A stretch of 64,000 nt of DNA from Ruminococcus sp. UBA4275 (lineage in GTDB: Bacteria > Bacillota > Clostridia > Oscillospirales > Ruminococcaceae). The position numbers were made by a program, and so were the translations under genes. The stretch lies in the NCBI GenBank assembly GCA_002395085.1, contig DGVV01000081.1, positions 32,694 through 96,693 of the forward strand, in the 5' to 3' direction. Shown piece after piece: positions 17,046-25,916 of the stretch. The stretch's first letter is position 1. Each line of letters opens with the position of its first letter. The notes under the pieces are model-generated. The model did no database searches and was not told the origin of the DNA. It worked only from the letters and a program-made list of their open reading frames with translations.

Positions 17046-18428
17046 TTATTCAGCCAGCAGCAGCCGCATCGCTGCCGCAAAATAGCCAATTTCCAGACGG
17101 TTGCTTGCGCGGCGCACAATCCGGAAAAGCGGTGTGCGTTCCAGCGAAAGCTTTATGCCGGCATTCACACATTTGCTGAGGAATTTTCGTATCGGCATAT
17201 GCCGGTAGAACCAATTTGTAAAACGGATGCCAAAACCGGCTTTCTTCTTTGTTACGGAAGACCGGTCCGGACGAACCGCAGAAGCAGTCATTGAAGTCTG
17301 AACAGAGGGATCAATTGACGGCTGCGGGTCAGTCTGCATGACAGCAACCGCATCGCCAGCCACTGTAAATTCGGACTCCGCCACATCAACATCCTGACCG
17401 GATGCATCCACAGCAGTCAGCTTCATCACATAATCTCCCGGTGTCAGACCGGCAATTGTCAGTTTCTTGGTAAAGAATCCTGCGATGGTATATTCTTTCG
17501 CGTGCGGAAAAACCGTCACGGTCTGCAGCGGCGAATCTATCTCGCCGGCACGGTAAATAGAACCGGTAATATTGCGAATGACCGTTCCGCCGCGCACTGT
17601 TCCGGTGAGATTGAAGTCAGAACCGGCATCCAGTGTTCCGGAAGGTAATTCGCCCTCCTCCAATGTAATCAGATGCGAAAAATACTGATAGGTATAGCAG
17701 ACATTCCGGTCAACGGTTGTGCGGATACCGCTGCACCGGCCGCAGCCTGAATACTGCCAGATTGTCGCCTGTGAAGAAAGATCATGGCCCGCAGTTGAGG
17801 GAAGACCGTTCACGGAATTAAAATAGTTCGCTTCCCAGATGGGATACCCCGCTTCCCGCAGCGCCTCACGGTCAATACACTCTGAGAAAAAAGCAGAGCT
17901 GGAATAGACACCTGCGGTATGTCCCGCATCTTCGATGGCTTCCAGACCGACGGTCAGCGCAGGCATAAACAGTTTCGGAGAAAGATGCTCCTGACGGGAT
18001 GCCGATTCCATATCTAGAAACACCGGAAACTCAAAGGATTTGTCCTTGAGGAATCCCAGCATATACTTGACATCTTCCGTAAACTCCGCAGACGTTGCAG
18101 CGTCGGTATACATATAGCAGCCGACGGCAAGTCCGGCAGCCTTAGCACCGGCATAGTTTTCCTCAAAGCGCGGATCCAGTTCCCAGTCATCATACGCCCG
18201 AATGACCTTGCAGCATCGCAGAATTGCAAATTTCACACCGCTCTGTGCAACTTCATTCCAGTCGATCTCCTCCTGATATTTGGAGACGTCGATGCCAGGG
18301 ATTTCGGCAGCCGCAGCGGAGGCAGTCAGCCCGTCGGTTTCAGCAGAAGGAAATACCTCTGCGCCCGCAAAAACACAGGAACAAAACAGCATCACAGCAG
18401 TCAGCAGAACAGTGCCGCGATCAAACAT
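17046..18428 (-). CDS. secreted GH25 muramidase with C-terminal extension
   Basis: 460 residues. The signal peptide (LLTAVMLFCSCVFAGA) is followed by a GH25 lysozyme barrel, about residues 44-240: GIDVSKYQ with the catalytic Asp, GCYMYTDAA, and the DxE catalytic pair in FLDMESAS. It would cleave the MurNAc-GlcNAc bond of peptidoglycan. Residues 260-345 look like an Ig-type beta domain; the last 100 residues are low-complexity then basic. The SD GGAGG is 17 bases from the ATG used here but 8 from an in-frame CTG at 18437 (giving MKR before MFDRG), so the true start may be CTG. Confidence 0.88.
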   Translation of the reverse strand: MFDRGTVLLTAVMLFCSCVFAGAEVFPSAETDGLTASAAAAEIPGIDVSKYQEEIDWNEVAQSGVKFAILRCCKVIRAYDDWELDPRFEENYAGAKAAGLAVGCYMYTDAATSAEFTEDVKYMLGFLKDKSFEFPVFLDMESASRQEHLSPKLFMPALTVGLEAIEDAGHTAGVYSSSAFFSECIDREALREAGYPIWEANYFNSVNGLPSTAGHDLSSQATIWQYSGCGRCSGIRTTVDRNVCYTYQYFSHLITLEEGELPSGTLDAGSDFNLTGTVRGGTVIRNITGSIYRAGEIDSPLQTVTVFPHAKEYTIAGFFTKKLTIAGLTPGDYVMKLTAVDASGQDVDVAESEFTVAGDAVAVMQTDPQPSIDPSVQTSMTASAVRPDRSSVTKKKAGFGIRFTNWFYRHMPIRKFLSKCVNAGIKLSLERTPLFRIVRRASNRLEIGYFAAAMRLLLAE

Positions 18429-18472
18429 ACGTTTCAGGCTTAACGCCTCCTTCCCATAGTATTCTATTGTGT

Positions 18473-18501
18473 ATTATACCACATTCGCAAGTCAATGTCA
18501 A
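18473..18501 (-). promoter_or_regulatory. promoter of the GH25 gene
   Basis: Minus-strand TTGACA (18501-18496), 17-base spacer, TATAAT (18478-18473): a perfect consensus. Confidence 0.8.
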
Positions 18502-18599
18502 GTCACGCAAATACGTGTCAAAAAAGGCACAAATACAGCAAATTCATGTGATGATTTCTGCACATTATGCGCCCGTTCTGACATTTTCACGGCTGCCCA

Positions 18600-18628
18600 T
18601 TGAAATTTCCATTCTAATGTGTTATAAT
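18600..18628 (+). promoter_or_regulatory. promoter of the prfA operon
   Basis: TTGAAA (18600-18605), 17-base spacer, TATAAT (18623-18628), 25 bases before the prfA start codon, so the leader is very short. Confidence 0.75.
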
Positions 18629-18653
18629 AGTATTCTGATTAAGGAGGTGCGAA

Positions 18654-19763
18654 ATGGAGAATGAAGAGCAACTGATGCAAATGCAGCATCGCTTTGAAGA
18701 AATCGAAACACGGCTGAATGCGCCGGAAACTCTATCCGATTCTGCAAAGCTCACGCAGCTTATGAAGGAATACAAGCGTTTGCAGCCTATCGCAGAAGCT
18801 TATGGAGAATACCGTGTGCTGCTTCGCTCCATCGCGCACACAGAGGCGTTCCTGCACGAACCGGATTCAGATGAAGAAATGCTGGCACTCGCCCGTGACG
18901 AAATACAGGAAATGCAGGAAAAAGCCGCCGCTGCCGAACGGACTATCCGTGAACTGCTGCTGCCGGCCCAGTCACAGGCTGACAGCGATGTCATCGTGGA
19001 AATCCGCAGCGGCGCAGGCGGAGAGGAAGCGGCGCTGTTTGCGCATTCTCTGCACCGGATGTACTCCATGTACGCTGACCGTCAGGGCTGGACGCAGCAG
19101 ATTCTCAGCCTAAACGAAACGGAACGCGGCGGTGTTAAAGAAATTATCTTTACACTCAGCGGCGAAAATGTCTACAGCCGGATGAAATTTGAGAGCGGTG
19201 TTCACCGCGTACAGCGTGTTCCGGAAACCGAATCGCAGGGACGCATCCACACATCTACGGCAACAGTTGCTGTTTTACAACAGGTTGCAGATGTCGAATT
19301 TGAGCTGAATCCCGATGACTTGCGTATAGATACCTTCCGTTCCAGCGGCGCAGGCGGTCAGCATATCAACAAGACCTCCTCGGCAATCCGCGTTACGCAT
19401 ATTCCGACAGGTACAGTTGTCGAGTGCCAGAATGAGCGCAGTCAGCTTCAGAACAAGGAGCGCGCACTTGATGTCCTGCGCGCCCGTCTGCACGCAAAAG
19501 CGCAGGCGGAACAGGACGCACAGGTCGCCGCAGAACGCCGTACACAGGTCGGCACGGGTGACCGCTCCGAGAAGATCCGAACCTATAATTTCCCGCAGTC
19601 GCGCCTGACCGATCACCGCATCGGCTTGTCAATCTACAAGCTCAATGATGTCATGAACGGCAATCTTGATGACGTTTTCCGCGCACTTATTTCCGCCGAA
19701 AACGCCGACAGGCTCACCGGCTCAAATCAGGAGGACAGCCATGAAAACCCAGCTCCTCAATGA
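18654..19763 (+). CDS. prfA: peptide chain release factor 1
   Basis: RF1 reads UAA and UAG and triggers peptidyl-tRNA hydrolysis. 369 residues. The catalytic GGQ loop is intact (SSGAGGQHINKTSSA, about residue 230), the long N-terminal helical domain is present, and the segment RNYNFPQ-type region near the C-terminus (TYNFPQSRLTDHRI) fits the family. AAGGAGG lies 6 bases before ATG. It opens an operon: tsaC starts within its last 23 bases. Its presence argues that TAG is a normal stop in this organism. Confidence 0.97.
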   Translation: MENEEQLMQMQHRFEEIETRLNAPETLSDSAKLTQLMKEYKRLQPIAEAYGEYRVLLRSIAHTEAFLHEPDSDEEMLALARDEIQEMQEKAAAAERTIRELLLPAQSQADSDVIVEIRSGAGGEEAALFAHSLHRMYSMYADRQGWTQQILSLNETERGGVKEIIFTLSGENVYSRMKFESGVHRVQRVPETESQGRIHTSTATVAVLQQVADVEFELNPDDLRIDTFRSSGAGGQHINKTSSAIRVTHIPTGTVVECQNERSQLQNKERALDVLRARLHAKAQAEQDAQVAAERRTQVGTGDRSEKIRTYNFPQSRLTDHRIGLSIYKLNDVMNGNLDDVFRALISAENADRLTGSNQEDSHENPAPQ

Positions 19764-20760
19764 GCATCAAATTGATGAAGCAGCGTCACTTTTACAAGCC
19801 GGAGAAGCCGTCGGAATGCCGACGGAAACCGTCTACGGGCTCGCCTGCGATGCCTTTCAGCCCGATGCCGTGCGAAAAGTGTTTGCAGCAAAGGGACGTC
19901 CCGCTGATAATCCGCTGATCGTTCACATTGCCGCGCTCTCGGAATGGGCGCCGCTCGTGCAGTCGATCCCGCCGCTTGCCATGCGGCTCGCTCAGCGCTT
20001 CTGGCCGGGGCCGCTTACAATCATTCTGCCGCGCTCGGAACGCATCCCTGCTGTCACGGCAGGCGGTCTGGATTCTGTCGGCGTTCGTTTCCCTGCGCAC
20101 CCGATTGCACAGGCAATGATCCGCGCAGCAGGCGTACCGCTGGCAGCACCTTCCGGCAACCGTTCAGGCAGTCCCAGCCCCACCACCTCCGCGCACATGA
20201 TGGCGGATATGGACGGCAGAATCCCCGCAATTGTGGAGGGCGGCGCTTGTCTGTGCGGCGTCGAATCAACCGTTTTGGCTCTGGACGATGCACAGACCGT
20301 TCGTATACTGCGGCCAGGATTTGTCACGCCGGAGCAGCTTTCCGAAGTCGCCGAAAATGTGATTGTTGATCCGGCAGTTCTCGCTCAGCTTGATCCGAAT
20401 GCCGTAGTTCGCTCGCCCGGTATGAAATATAAACACTATGCGCCGAAAGCAGAAGTCATGCTGGTCAACGGTGATTTGCCGCATTTCCTGAAAGCGGTGC
20501 AAAGCCGCTGTGATTCCGGTTCTGCAGTTTTGGTGTTTGATGCCGATACCGCTGCCTGTGAACAGGCAGGCATCCGCGCAATCGGCTACGGCGATACCGA
20601 TGAAGAACGCGCTGCGCAGATCTTTGCACGCCTGCGGGAACTCGATGAATGCGGCATTCAGCAGGTATATGTCCGCGCTCCTCGTACAGACGGTGTCGGG
20701 CTTGCAGTTTATAACCGCCTGATTCGTGCTGCCGGTTTCCGCATCCTGAACGCTGACTGA
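19741..20760 (+). CDS. tsaC: L-threonylcarbamoyladenylate synthase (Sua5/TsaC)
   Basis: Makes threonylcarbamoyl-AMP from Thr, bicarbonate and ATP, the first step of the t6A37 modification of ANN-decoding tRNAs. 339 residues with the YrdC core (GEAVGMPTETVYGLACDAF, KGRPADNPLIVHI, APSGNRSGSPSPT) followed by the extra Sua5 C-terminal domain after residue 215. The start at 19741 follows AGGAGG and overlaps prfA by 23 bases, a common bacterial arrangement. An upstream in-frame ATG at 19666 lies deep within prfA and is rejected. Confidence 0.95.
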   Translation: MKTQLLNEHQIDEAASLLQAGEAVGMPTETVYGLACDAFQPDAVRKVFAAKGRPADNPLIVHIAALSEWAPLVQSIPPLAMRLAQRFWPGPLTIILPRSERIPAVTAGGLDSVGVRFPAHPIAQAMIRAAGVPLAAPSGNRSGSPSPTTSAHMMADMDGRIPAIVEGGACLCGVESTVLALDDAQTVRILRPGFVTPEQLSEVAENVIVDPAVLAQLDPNAVVRSPGMKYKHYAPKAEVMLVNGDLPHFLKAVQSRCDSGSAVLVFDADTAACEQAGIRAIGYGDTDEERAAQIFARLRELDECGIQQVYVRAPRTDGVGLAVYNRLIRAAGFRILNAD

Positions 20761-20773
20761 AAAGGAGTCAACC

Positions 20774-21511
20774 ATGTTTTTCCGGAAATCAAGAAATAAC
20801 ATCATGCAGCCTGATCCCCCGCTGCCTTCTGCGGCGCAGCAACTCGGATGTTTTCTCGGATGCAGTTGGGAGCGCGTTGATCCGTCGCTCAGCTGCGCGC
20901 AAATCACAGAATTGTTCCTTACGGAGCTTGCTGCGGGCGCATCGTCCGGCACACATCCCATGCTGATTACCGCAGATGATCTGCTGCTTGAAACCATCGA
21001 AGAAAACTGCGAAGACAACGGCGGTGCGGCGGCGTATCGGGAGAAGCTGATGCAGCTCCCCTGTGACCGTCTGCCCGATTGGATGAAAAACCCCATGAAA
21101 CCGTATGCAGGTACATTCAAACCGCAGCCGCCGCTGAACGAACTGATTTGTGTGACGCCGAACAATCTGCGGCAAGGCGAGGAACTGATGCTTGTCCGGC
21201 TGCCCGTCAGCGAACCCTGCCGCGTATTTGCACATCTGCCGTTCGGTTCGTGGAATGACTGCCCTGATGCGGAAGACCTGATTGCAGTCTGCAAGGATTG
21301 GCAGACCCGCTACAGCGCAGTCCCCGCGATGCTCTCGCACGATATTCTGCAAATGTACGTTCCGCAGCCGCTTACCGATCCGGCGGAAGCAATGCGGCTG
21401 GCTTCGGAGCATTTCACATTTTGTGAAGATCTCTCGCAGGGCATCGGAACGATCAGCGCACTTGCTGATTCGCTGATTGGCTCGCATTTCTGGTTTTTCT
21501 GGTGGGATTGA
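20774..21511 (+). CDS. DUF4253 family protein
   Basis: 245 residues, soluble, no signal peptide. The C-terminal half carries the DUF4253 pattern: VFAHLPFGSWNDCPD near residue 155, then AVPAMLSHDILQM, then the C-terminal GTISALADSLIGSHFWFFWW. Function of the family is unknown; members are often read as immunity-like or housekeeping proteins, but nothing here decides. It sits 13 bases after tsaC and 9 before coaE in a tight operon. Confidence 0.85.
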   Translation: MFFRKSRNNIMQPDPPLPSAAQQLGCFLGCSWERVDPSLSCAQITELFLTELAAGASSGTHPMLITADDLLLETIEENCEDNGGAAAYREKLMQLPCDRLPDWMKNPMKPYAGTFKPQPPLNELICVTPNNLRQGEELMLVRLPVSEPCRVFAHLPFGSWNDCPDAEDLIAVCKDWQTRYSAVPAMLSHDILQMYVPQPLTDPAEAMRLASEHFTFCEDLSQGIGTISALADSLIGSHFWFFWWD

Positions 21512-21520
21512 GGTGATAAT

Positions 21521-23554
21521 ATGCAGATCATCGGGCTTACCGGCCAGACCGGTGCGGGCAAAACGACCGTCAGCCGCCTCTTTGCGGAAAACGGCATTGC
21601 TGTAATTGATGCAGACCGTGTTGCACACGCTGTCACGGAACGCGACCATCCATGCATGAAAGCACTGACGCAGGTTTTCGGAAACGGGATTCTGCATCCT
21701 GATGGCACAATGAACCGCAAGGCGGTTGCAGCGCTGATTTTCGGAGACAAAACCGTAAAAGCGCGCTATGAAGCAGTCATTTATCCGTATATCACGCAGA
21801 CAATCCGCTTGCAGGCAGATGCCCTTGCAGCGCAGGGTCATACACGGATTATGCTGGATGCACCCACCCTTTTTGAGAGCGGAATCTTCCGTTTCTGCAC
21901 ACAAATCGTGTCGGTAACAGCTGCACCGGAAATCCGGTTGCAGCGCATTTGCTCGCGGGACGGTCTCACGAAAGAGCAGGCATTGCAGCGTATGAACGCA
22001 CAGCTTTCCGAATCATTTTTCCGCACGCATTCAGATGCCGTTATTGAGAATAACGGCGACGAACAAGCGCTTACAAATGCCGTCTGCGCAGTCTGCCAAA
22101 AACTCGCTGCAGCGGCTGATCATAAAATGCACACTTTGAAGGAGGAACCTATCATGGCAAACAAAGATGAAGTCAAGGCACTCAAAGAGTCGCTGCTGAT
22201 GCAGAAAAAGCACGCAGCACTGTTACTTGACGACGACAAAATTGCAGCCGCAGATGCATACTGCGAGGGCTACAAGGAATTTCTGAGCGCTTCTAAAACG
22301 GAGCGTGAAGCGGTGATCTATGCCTCCACGCTGCTGGAAGCAAAAGGCTTTGTCCGCTGGAAGCGCGGCGATGCAGTCAAGGCGGGCGATAAGATTTACA
22401 CCGTCAACCGCAGCAAAGCGATCGTCGCTGCTGTCATCGGTACAGATCCGCTGGAATCCGGTATCCGCATCACCGCAGCGCATATTGACTCCCCGCGTCT
22501 TGACCTGAAGCAGTGCCCGCTTTACGAAGATTCCGAGCTTGCACTGTTCAAGACACACTACTACGGCGGCATCAAAAAATATCAGTGGACAGTGCTGCCG
22601 CTTGCGCTGCACGGCGTGATTGTGAAGCAAAACGGCGAAAAGGTCACGGTCTGCATCGGTGAAGATGAGGGCGACCCGATCTTCTGCATCACCGATCTGC
22701 TGCCGCATCTCGCACAGGAACAAGTTAAGCGTCCGCTTGCACAGGGCATCAAGGGCGAAGAACTCAATCTCCTGATCGGTTCGCGTCCGCTGCGCAGCGA
22801 TGAGGGCAGCGATCTTGTCAAACTGCGCATCATGCAGATTCTCAATGAGAAATATGGTATTGTTGAAGCAGATTTCCTCTCCGCGGAACTCGAAATTGTT
22901 CCTGCCGGCAAGGCGCGTGACCTCGGCTTTGACCGTTCCATGATCGGCGGATACGGTCACGATGACCGCGTTTGCTCCTACCCTGCCCTCACGGCACTTC
23001 TGGACACCGAACATCCGCAGCACACCGCAGTTTGCATTCTTACGGATAAGGAGGAAATCGGCAGCGAGGGCAATACGGGGCTCTGCTCTGCGTATTTCCG
23101 TGATTTCGTCGAAGATCTCGCTGCTGCATTCGGCACACAGGCGCATACAGTCTTTGCGCAGTCACAGTGCCTCTCTGCGGATGTCACCGCAGCTTATGAT
23201 CCGACCTTTGCGGATGTCAATGACCGCCGCAACAGTGCATATCTCAATTACGGCGTGTGCATGATGAAGTATACCGGCGCACGCGGCAAGAGCGGTTCTT
23301 CGGATGCCTCTGCGGAGTTCATCGGAAAGATGCGCACACTCTTTGATGAAGCCGGCGTCATCTGGCAGACAGGTGAACTGGGCAAGGTCGATGCCGGCGG
23401 CGGCGGAACGGTCGCCTGCTATCTTGCAAACCTCAATATTGACACGGTTGATGTCGGTGTTCCGGTTCTGTCGATGCACGCACCGCTGGAAGTCGTAAGC
23501 AAAATCGACATCTACGAGACCTACCGTGCGGTTCTCACCTTCAATGCTTCGTGA
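21521..23554 (+). CDS. coaE: dephospho-CoA kinase fused in frame to M18 aminopeptidase
   Basis: 677 residues in one uninterrupted frame. Residues 1-205 are a complete dephospho-CoA kinase, the last step of CoA synthesis: P-loop GQTGAGKTT at 8-16, IDADRVAH, and the lid region RICSRDGLTKEQALQRM. Residues 212-677 are a complete M18 zinc aminopeptidase with AAHIDSPRLDL, the DKEEIGSEG metal/base motif and SMHAPLEVV near the end. Between them there is no stop codon, but GAAGGAGG lies 7 bases before an in-frame ATG at 22154. The peptidase could therefore also be made alone. Either a true bifunctional protein or a recent loss of the coaE stop. Confidence 0.9.
   Translation: MQIIGLTGQTGAGKTTVSRLFAENGIAVIDADRVAHAVTERDHPCMKALTQVFGNGILHPDGTMNRKAVAALIFGDKTVKARYEAVIYPYITQTIRLQADALAAQGHTRIMLDAPTLFESGIFRFCTQIVSVTAAPEIRLQRICSRDGLTKEQALQRMNAQLSESFFRTHSDAVIENNGDEQALTNAVCAVCQKLAAAADHKMHTLKEEPIMANKDEVKALKESLLMQKKHAALLLDDDKIAAADAYCEGYKEFLSASKTEREAVIYASTLLEAKGFVRWKRGDAVKAGDKIYTVNRSKAIVAAVIGTDPLESGIRITAAHIDSPRLDLKQCPLYEDSELALFKTHYYGGIKKYQWTVLPLALHGVIVKQNGEKVTVCIGEDEGDPIFCITDLLPHLAQEQVKRPLAQGIKGEELNLLIGSRPLRSDEGSDLVKLRIMQILNEKYGIVEADFLSAELEIVPAGKARDLGFDRSMIGGYGHDDRVCSYPALTALLDTEHPQHTAVCILTDKEEIGSEGNTGLCSAYFRDFVEDLAAAFGTQAHTVFAQSQCLSADVTAAYDPTFADVNDRRNSAYLNYGVCMMKYTGARGKSGSSDASAEFIGKMRTLFDEAGVIWQTGELGKVDAGGGGTVACYLANLNIDTVDVGVPVLSMHAPLEVVSKIDIYETYRAVLTFNAS
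22154..23554 (+). CDS. M18 aminopeptidase, internal start of the fused frame
   Basis: Alternative product of the same frame, 466 residues from MANKDEVKALKESLL, preceded by a strong GAAGGAGG site at proper spacing. Its length equals a normal stand-alone clostridial M18 peptidase, which removes N-terminal residues from peptides in the cytoplasm. Metal-ligand motifs as in the fusion entry. It is listed separately because the ribosome site predicts independent initiation whether or not the fusion is also made. Confidence 0.8.
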   Translation: MANKDEVKALKESLLMQKKHAALLLDDDKIAAADAYCEGYKEFLSASKTEREAVIYASTLLEAKGFVRWKRGDAVKAGDKIYTVNRSKAIVAAVIGTDPLESGIRITAAHIDSPRLDLKQCPLYEDSELALFKTHYYGGIKKYQWTVLPLALHGVIVKQNGEKVTVCIGEDEGDPIFCITDLLPHLAQEQVKRPLAQGIKGEELNLLIGSRPLRSDEGSDLVKLRIMQILNEKYGIVEADFLSAELEIVPAGKARDLGFDRSMIGGYGHDDRVCSYPALTALLDTEHPQHTAVCILTDKEEIGSEGNTGLCSAYFRDFVEDLAAAFGTQAHTVFAQSQCLSADVTAAYDPTFADVNDRRNSAYLNYGVCMMKYTGARGKSGSSDASAEFIGKMRTLFDEAGVIWQTGELGKVDAGGGGTVACYLANLNIDTVDVGVPVLSMHAPLEVVSKIDIYETYRAVLTFNAS

Positions 23555-24051
23555 AACAATTTACAGCGCAGTATGAGAGTCCGCTTGGGAGCATAACCCT
23601 TTTCTCAGACGGAGACGCACTGACCGGACTAAAGTTTGAAAAAGCAAATGCCGGTCACGAAACCACTGCAAATCTGACGGTTTTTGCGGAGACATCTGCA
23701 TGGCTTGACAGGTATTTTCAGAGGCAAAAACCTGTCGTTTTCCCAAAAATGAATCCGGAAGGAACAATGTTCCAGAAATGGGTCTGGGCGAGGCTGCTTC
23801 TCATCCCATACGGGAAAACGATCTCATATGGTGCCCTCGCGGCTGACTATACGGAACGAACCGGTAAAGCTATGTCCGCACAGGCAATCGGAGGTGCAGT
23901 CGGGCGCAACCCGATTCCAGTTCTCATTCCCTGTCACCGCGTCATCGGTGCAGACGGCAGTCTCACCGGATACGCATGGGGCGTAGAACGAAAAGCAAAA
24001 CTCCTGCGGCTGGAATCTGCCGATTGTCCTGCTGCATTTGCAATCACATAA
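23551..24051 (+). CDS. ogt: methylated-DNA-protein cysteine methyltransferase
   Basis: Suicide repair enzyme transferring methyl from O6-methylguanine to its own Cys. 166 residues. The active-site IPCHRVIGADGSLTGYAWG is intact and preceded by the DNA-binding helix region SAQAIGGAVGRNPIPV. Start is GTG overlapping the M18 stop by four bases (GTGA), indicating translational coupling. Last gene of the prfA operon; a hairpin terminator follows within three bases. Confidence 0.93.
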   Translation: MKQFTAQYESPLGSITLFSDGDALTGLKFEKANAGHETTANLTVFAETSAWLDRYFQRQKPVVFPKMNPEGTMFQKWVWARLLLIPYGKTISYGALAADYTERTGKAMSAQAIGGAVGRNPIPVLIPCHRVIGADGSLTGYAWGVERKAKLLRLESADCPAAFAIT

Positions 24052-24053
24052 AA

Positions 24054-24088
24054 AACAGCCTGCGCAGCGCTTTGTTGTGCAGGCTGTT
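24054..24088 (+). terminator. terminator of the prfA-ogt operon
   Basis: Stem AACAGCCTGC / GCAGGCTGTT with T-rich sequence on both sides. Confidence 0.75.
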
Positions 24089-24174
24089 TGTCTGTTGCAT
24101 TGTGCAAACTGTACAGGCTGCAATGCGATGCATCGTACAGAATGACGAAATTCCAGATTTACATTCAAAAGGGA

Positions 24175-24203
24175 TTGACACAATGTCAGAATATTGCTAT
24201 AAT
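24175..24203 (+). promoter_or_regulatory. promoter of the tetR operon
   Basis: TTGACA (24175-24180), 17-base spacer, TATAAT (24198-24203): full consensus, overlapped by the first operator. Confidence 0.85.
24176..24188 (+). promoter_or_regulatory. TetR operator 1
   Basis: Perfect inverted repeat TGACA-CAA-TGTCA covering the -35 box. An identical-arm copy lies 36 bases downstream. Confidence 0.75.
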
Positions 24204-24211
24204 ATCAATAA

Positions 24212-24224
24212 TGACACCGTGTCA
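24212..24224 (+). promoter_or_regulatory. TetR operator 2
   Basis: Perfect inverted repeat TGACA-CCG-TGTCA at the expected transcription start, same arms and spacing as operator 1. Confidence 0.75.
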
Positions 24225-24249
24225 GAACAATTGAGAAGGAGGCACTCTT

Positions 24250-24870
24250 ATGCCGAAAGGATCACCGGAACTGACAGCTTCCCGCCGTGAGGAAATCATC
24301 AATGCCTGTGAACAGCTTTATCAAAGCATGAGCTTCAAAGAAATCACAATCAAGGAAATCGGTGCAGTCACTTCATTCACCAGAACATCCATTTATAATT
24401 ACTTCCAGACGAAAGAGGAAATCTTTCTCGCACTGATGCAGCGGGAATACGAAAAATGGTCGCATGAGCTGCTTTCATTTGCAGAGCAGCAGGAAACCGT
24501 ATCCGCTGATAGTTTCGCAGATGCGCTGGCTCATTCCCTTGAAAAGCATGAGCAGCTTCTGAAACTGCTTGCCATGAATCACTACGATATGGAGGAACAC
24601 TCGCGTCCGGAACGTCTGCGGGATTTCAAGGTAGCCTATGGTGCATCCCTCGATGCAATGCGCACCTGTCTGCATAAATTCTTCCCCGCGGTAAACTGCG
24701 AGCGGTTTATCTTCGTGTTTTTTCCGTTTTTATTCGGCGTTTACCCGTATTCCGTTGCAACCGAAAAACAGCTTCGCGCCATGCGGGAAGCGAATATGGA
24801 TTTTAAAATGCACAATATCTACGAGATCGTCTATGCCTGCGTAATGCAATTACTTGGAGGTGCAGCATGA
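24250..24870 (+). CDS. TetR-family transcriptional regulator
   Basis: 206 residues. The N-terminal helix-turn-helix is clear: REEIINACEQLYQS, then FKEITIKEIGAVTSFTRTSI and YNYFQTKEEIFLALM, ending near residue 55. The C-terminal all-helical ligand domain is of unknown specificity. It sits directly behind two TGACA-N3-TGTCA palindromes that bracket its promoter, so autorepression is very likely, and the downstream reductases (ATGA overlap with the first) are presumably its targets. The inducer may be a reactive aldehyde, quinone or drug. Confidence 0.92.
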   Translation: MPKGSPELTASRREEIINACEQLYQSMSFKEITIKEIGAVTSFTRTSIYNYFQTKEEIFLALMQREYEKWSHELLSFAEQQETVSADSFADALAHSLEKHEQLLKLLAMNHYDMEEHSRPERLRDFKVAYGASLDAMRTCLHKFFPAVNCERFIFVFFPFLFGVYPYSVATEKQLRAMREANMDFKMHNIYEIVYACVMQLLGGAA

Positions 24871-25904
24871 AATACACAAAACTTGGAGATTCCGATCTGA
24901 ACGTCTCACGCATTTGCATGGGCTGCATGGGATTTGGTGATGCAGCAAAAGGTCAGCATTCCTGGACAGTCGATGAGGCACATTCCCGTGAGATTATCAA
25001 ACGCGGACTGGAACTTGGCGTAAATTTTTTTGACACCGCGATTGCATATCAGTCCGGTACAAGTGAACAATATGTCGGCAGAGCGCTGCGTGATTTTGCC
25101 AAGCGAGAAGATGTTGTTGTGGCAACAAAATTTCTCCCGCGGACCCCTGCGGATATTGAAAACGGCATCACCGGACAGCAGCACATTGCACGCATGATCA
25201 ATAAAAGCCTTGAGAACCTCGGAATGGACTATGTAGATCTCTACATTTATCATATCTGGGACTGGAATACACCTGTTTATGACATTCTCGATGGGCTGAA
25301 TCGTGTTATACAGGCAGGAAAGGCACGATATATCGGTATCTCGAACTGCTATGCATGGCAGCTTGCAAAAGCAAACTCCATCGCAGAAAAAGAAGGCTTT
25401 GCAAAGTTTGTCAGCGTACAGGGACACTATAATCTCATCTTCCGCGAGGAAGAACGCGAAATGGCAATGCTGTGTGCAGAAGATCACATAGCAATGACGC
25501 CTTACAGCGCACTTGCCAGCGGCAGACTGGCACGACTCCCCGGCGAAACGTCCAAGCGTGCAGAGGAAGACACCTATGCGAAATTCAAATATGATACCAC
25601 GAAAGAGCAGGATGAAATCATTATCCGGCGCGTCGCAGAGCTGGCAGAGAAGCACAGCGTCTCCATGACAGAAATCTCTCTGGCCTGGCTGCTGACAAAG
25701 GTCACTGCACCCGTTGTCGGTGCGACAAAACTGCATCACATCGAGGGTGCTGCAAAAGCAGTCGATCTGGAACTGACAGCAGAAGAAACAGCCTATCTCG
25801 AAGAACCCTACATCCCGCACGCCCTTGCCGGTGTCATGGCGCAGAATAAGCCTGCACACAAGGACGAAAAGCACGTCTGGTCTACAGGCAGCCAGATAAT
25901 CTAA
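24867..25904 (+). CDS. aldo/keto reductase
   Basis: 345-residue NADPH-dependent TIM-barrel reductase. The catalytic tetrad region is readable: Asp and Tyr in NFFDTAIAYQSG, Lys in VVATKFLPR, His in LYIYHIWDW; the cofactor segment WLLTKVTAPVVGATK is near residue 275. Closest in style to the YajO/Tas-like group. It overlaps tetR by four bases and is therefore co-translated with it. Confidence 0.92.
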   Translation: MKYTKLGDSDLNVSRICMGCMGFGDAAKGQHSWTVDEAHSREIIKRGLELGVNFFDTAIAYQSGTSEQYVGRALRDFAKREDVVVATKFLPRTPADIENGITGQQHIARMINKSLENLGMDYVDLYIYHIWDWNTPVYDILDGLNRVIQAGKARYIGISNCYAWQLAKANSIAEKEGFAKFVSVQGHYNLIFREEEREMAMLCAEDHIAMTPYSALASGRLARLPGETSKRAEEDTYAKFKYDTTKEQDEIIIRRVAELAEKHSVSMTEISLAWLLTKVTAPVVGATKLHHIEGAAKAVDLELTAEETAYLEEPYIPHALAGVMAQNKPAHKDEKHVWSTGSQII

Positions 25905-25916
25905 GGAGGTAACTTT

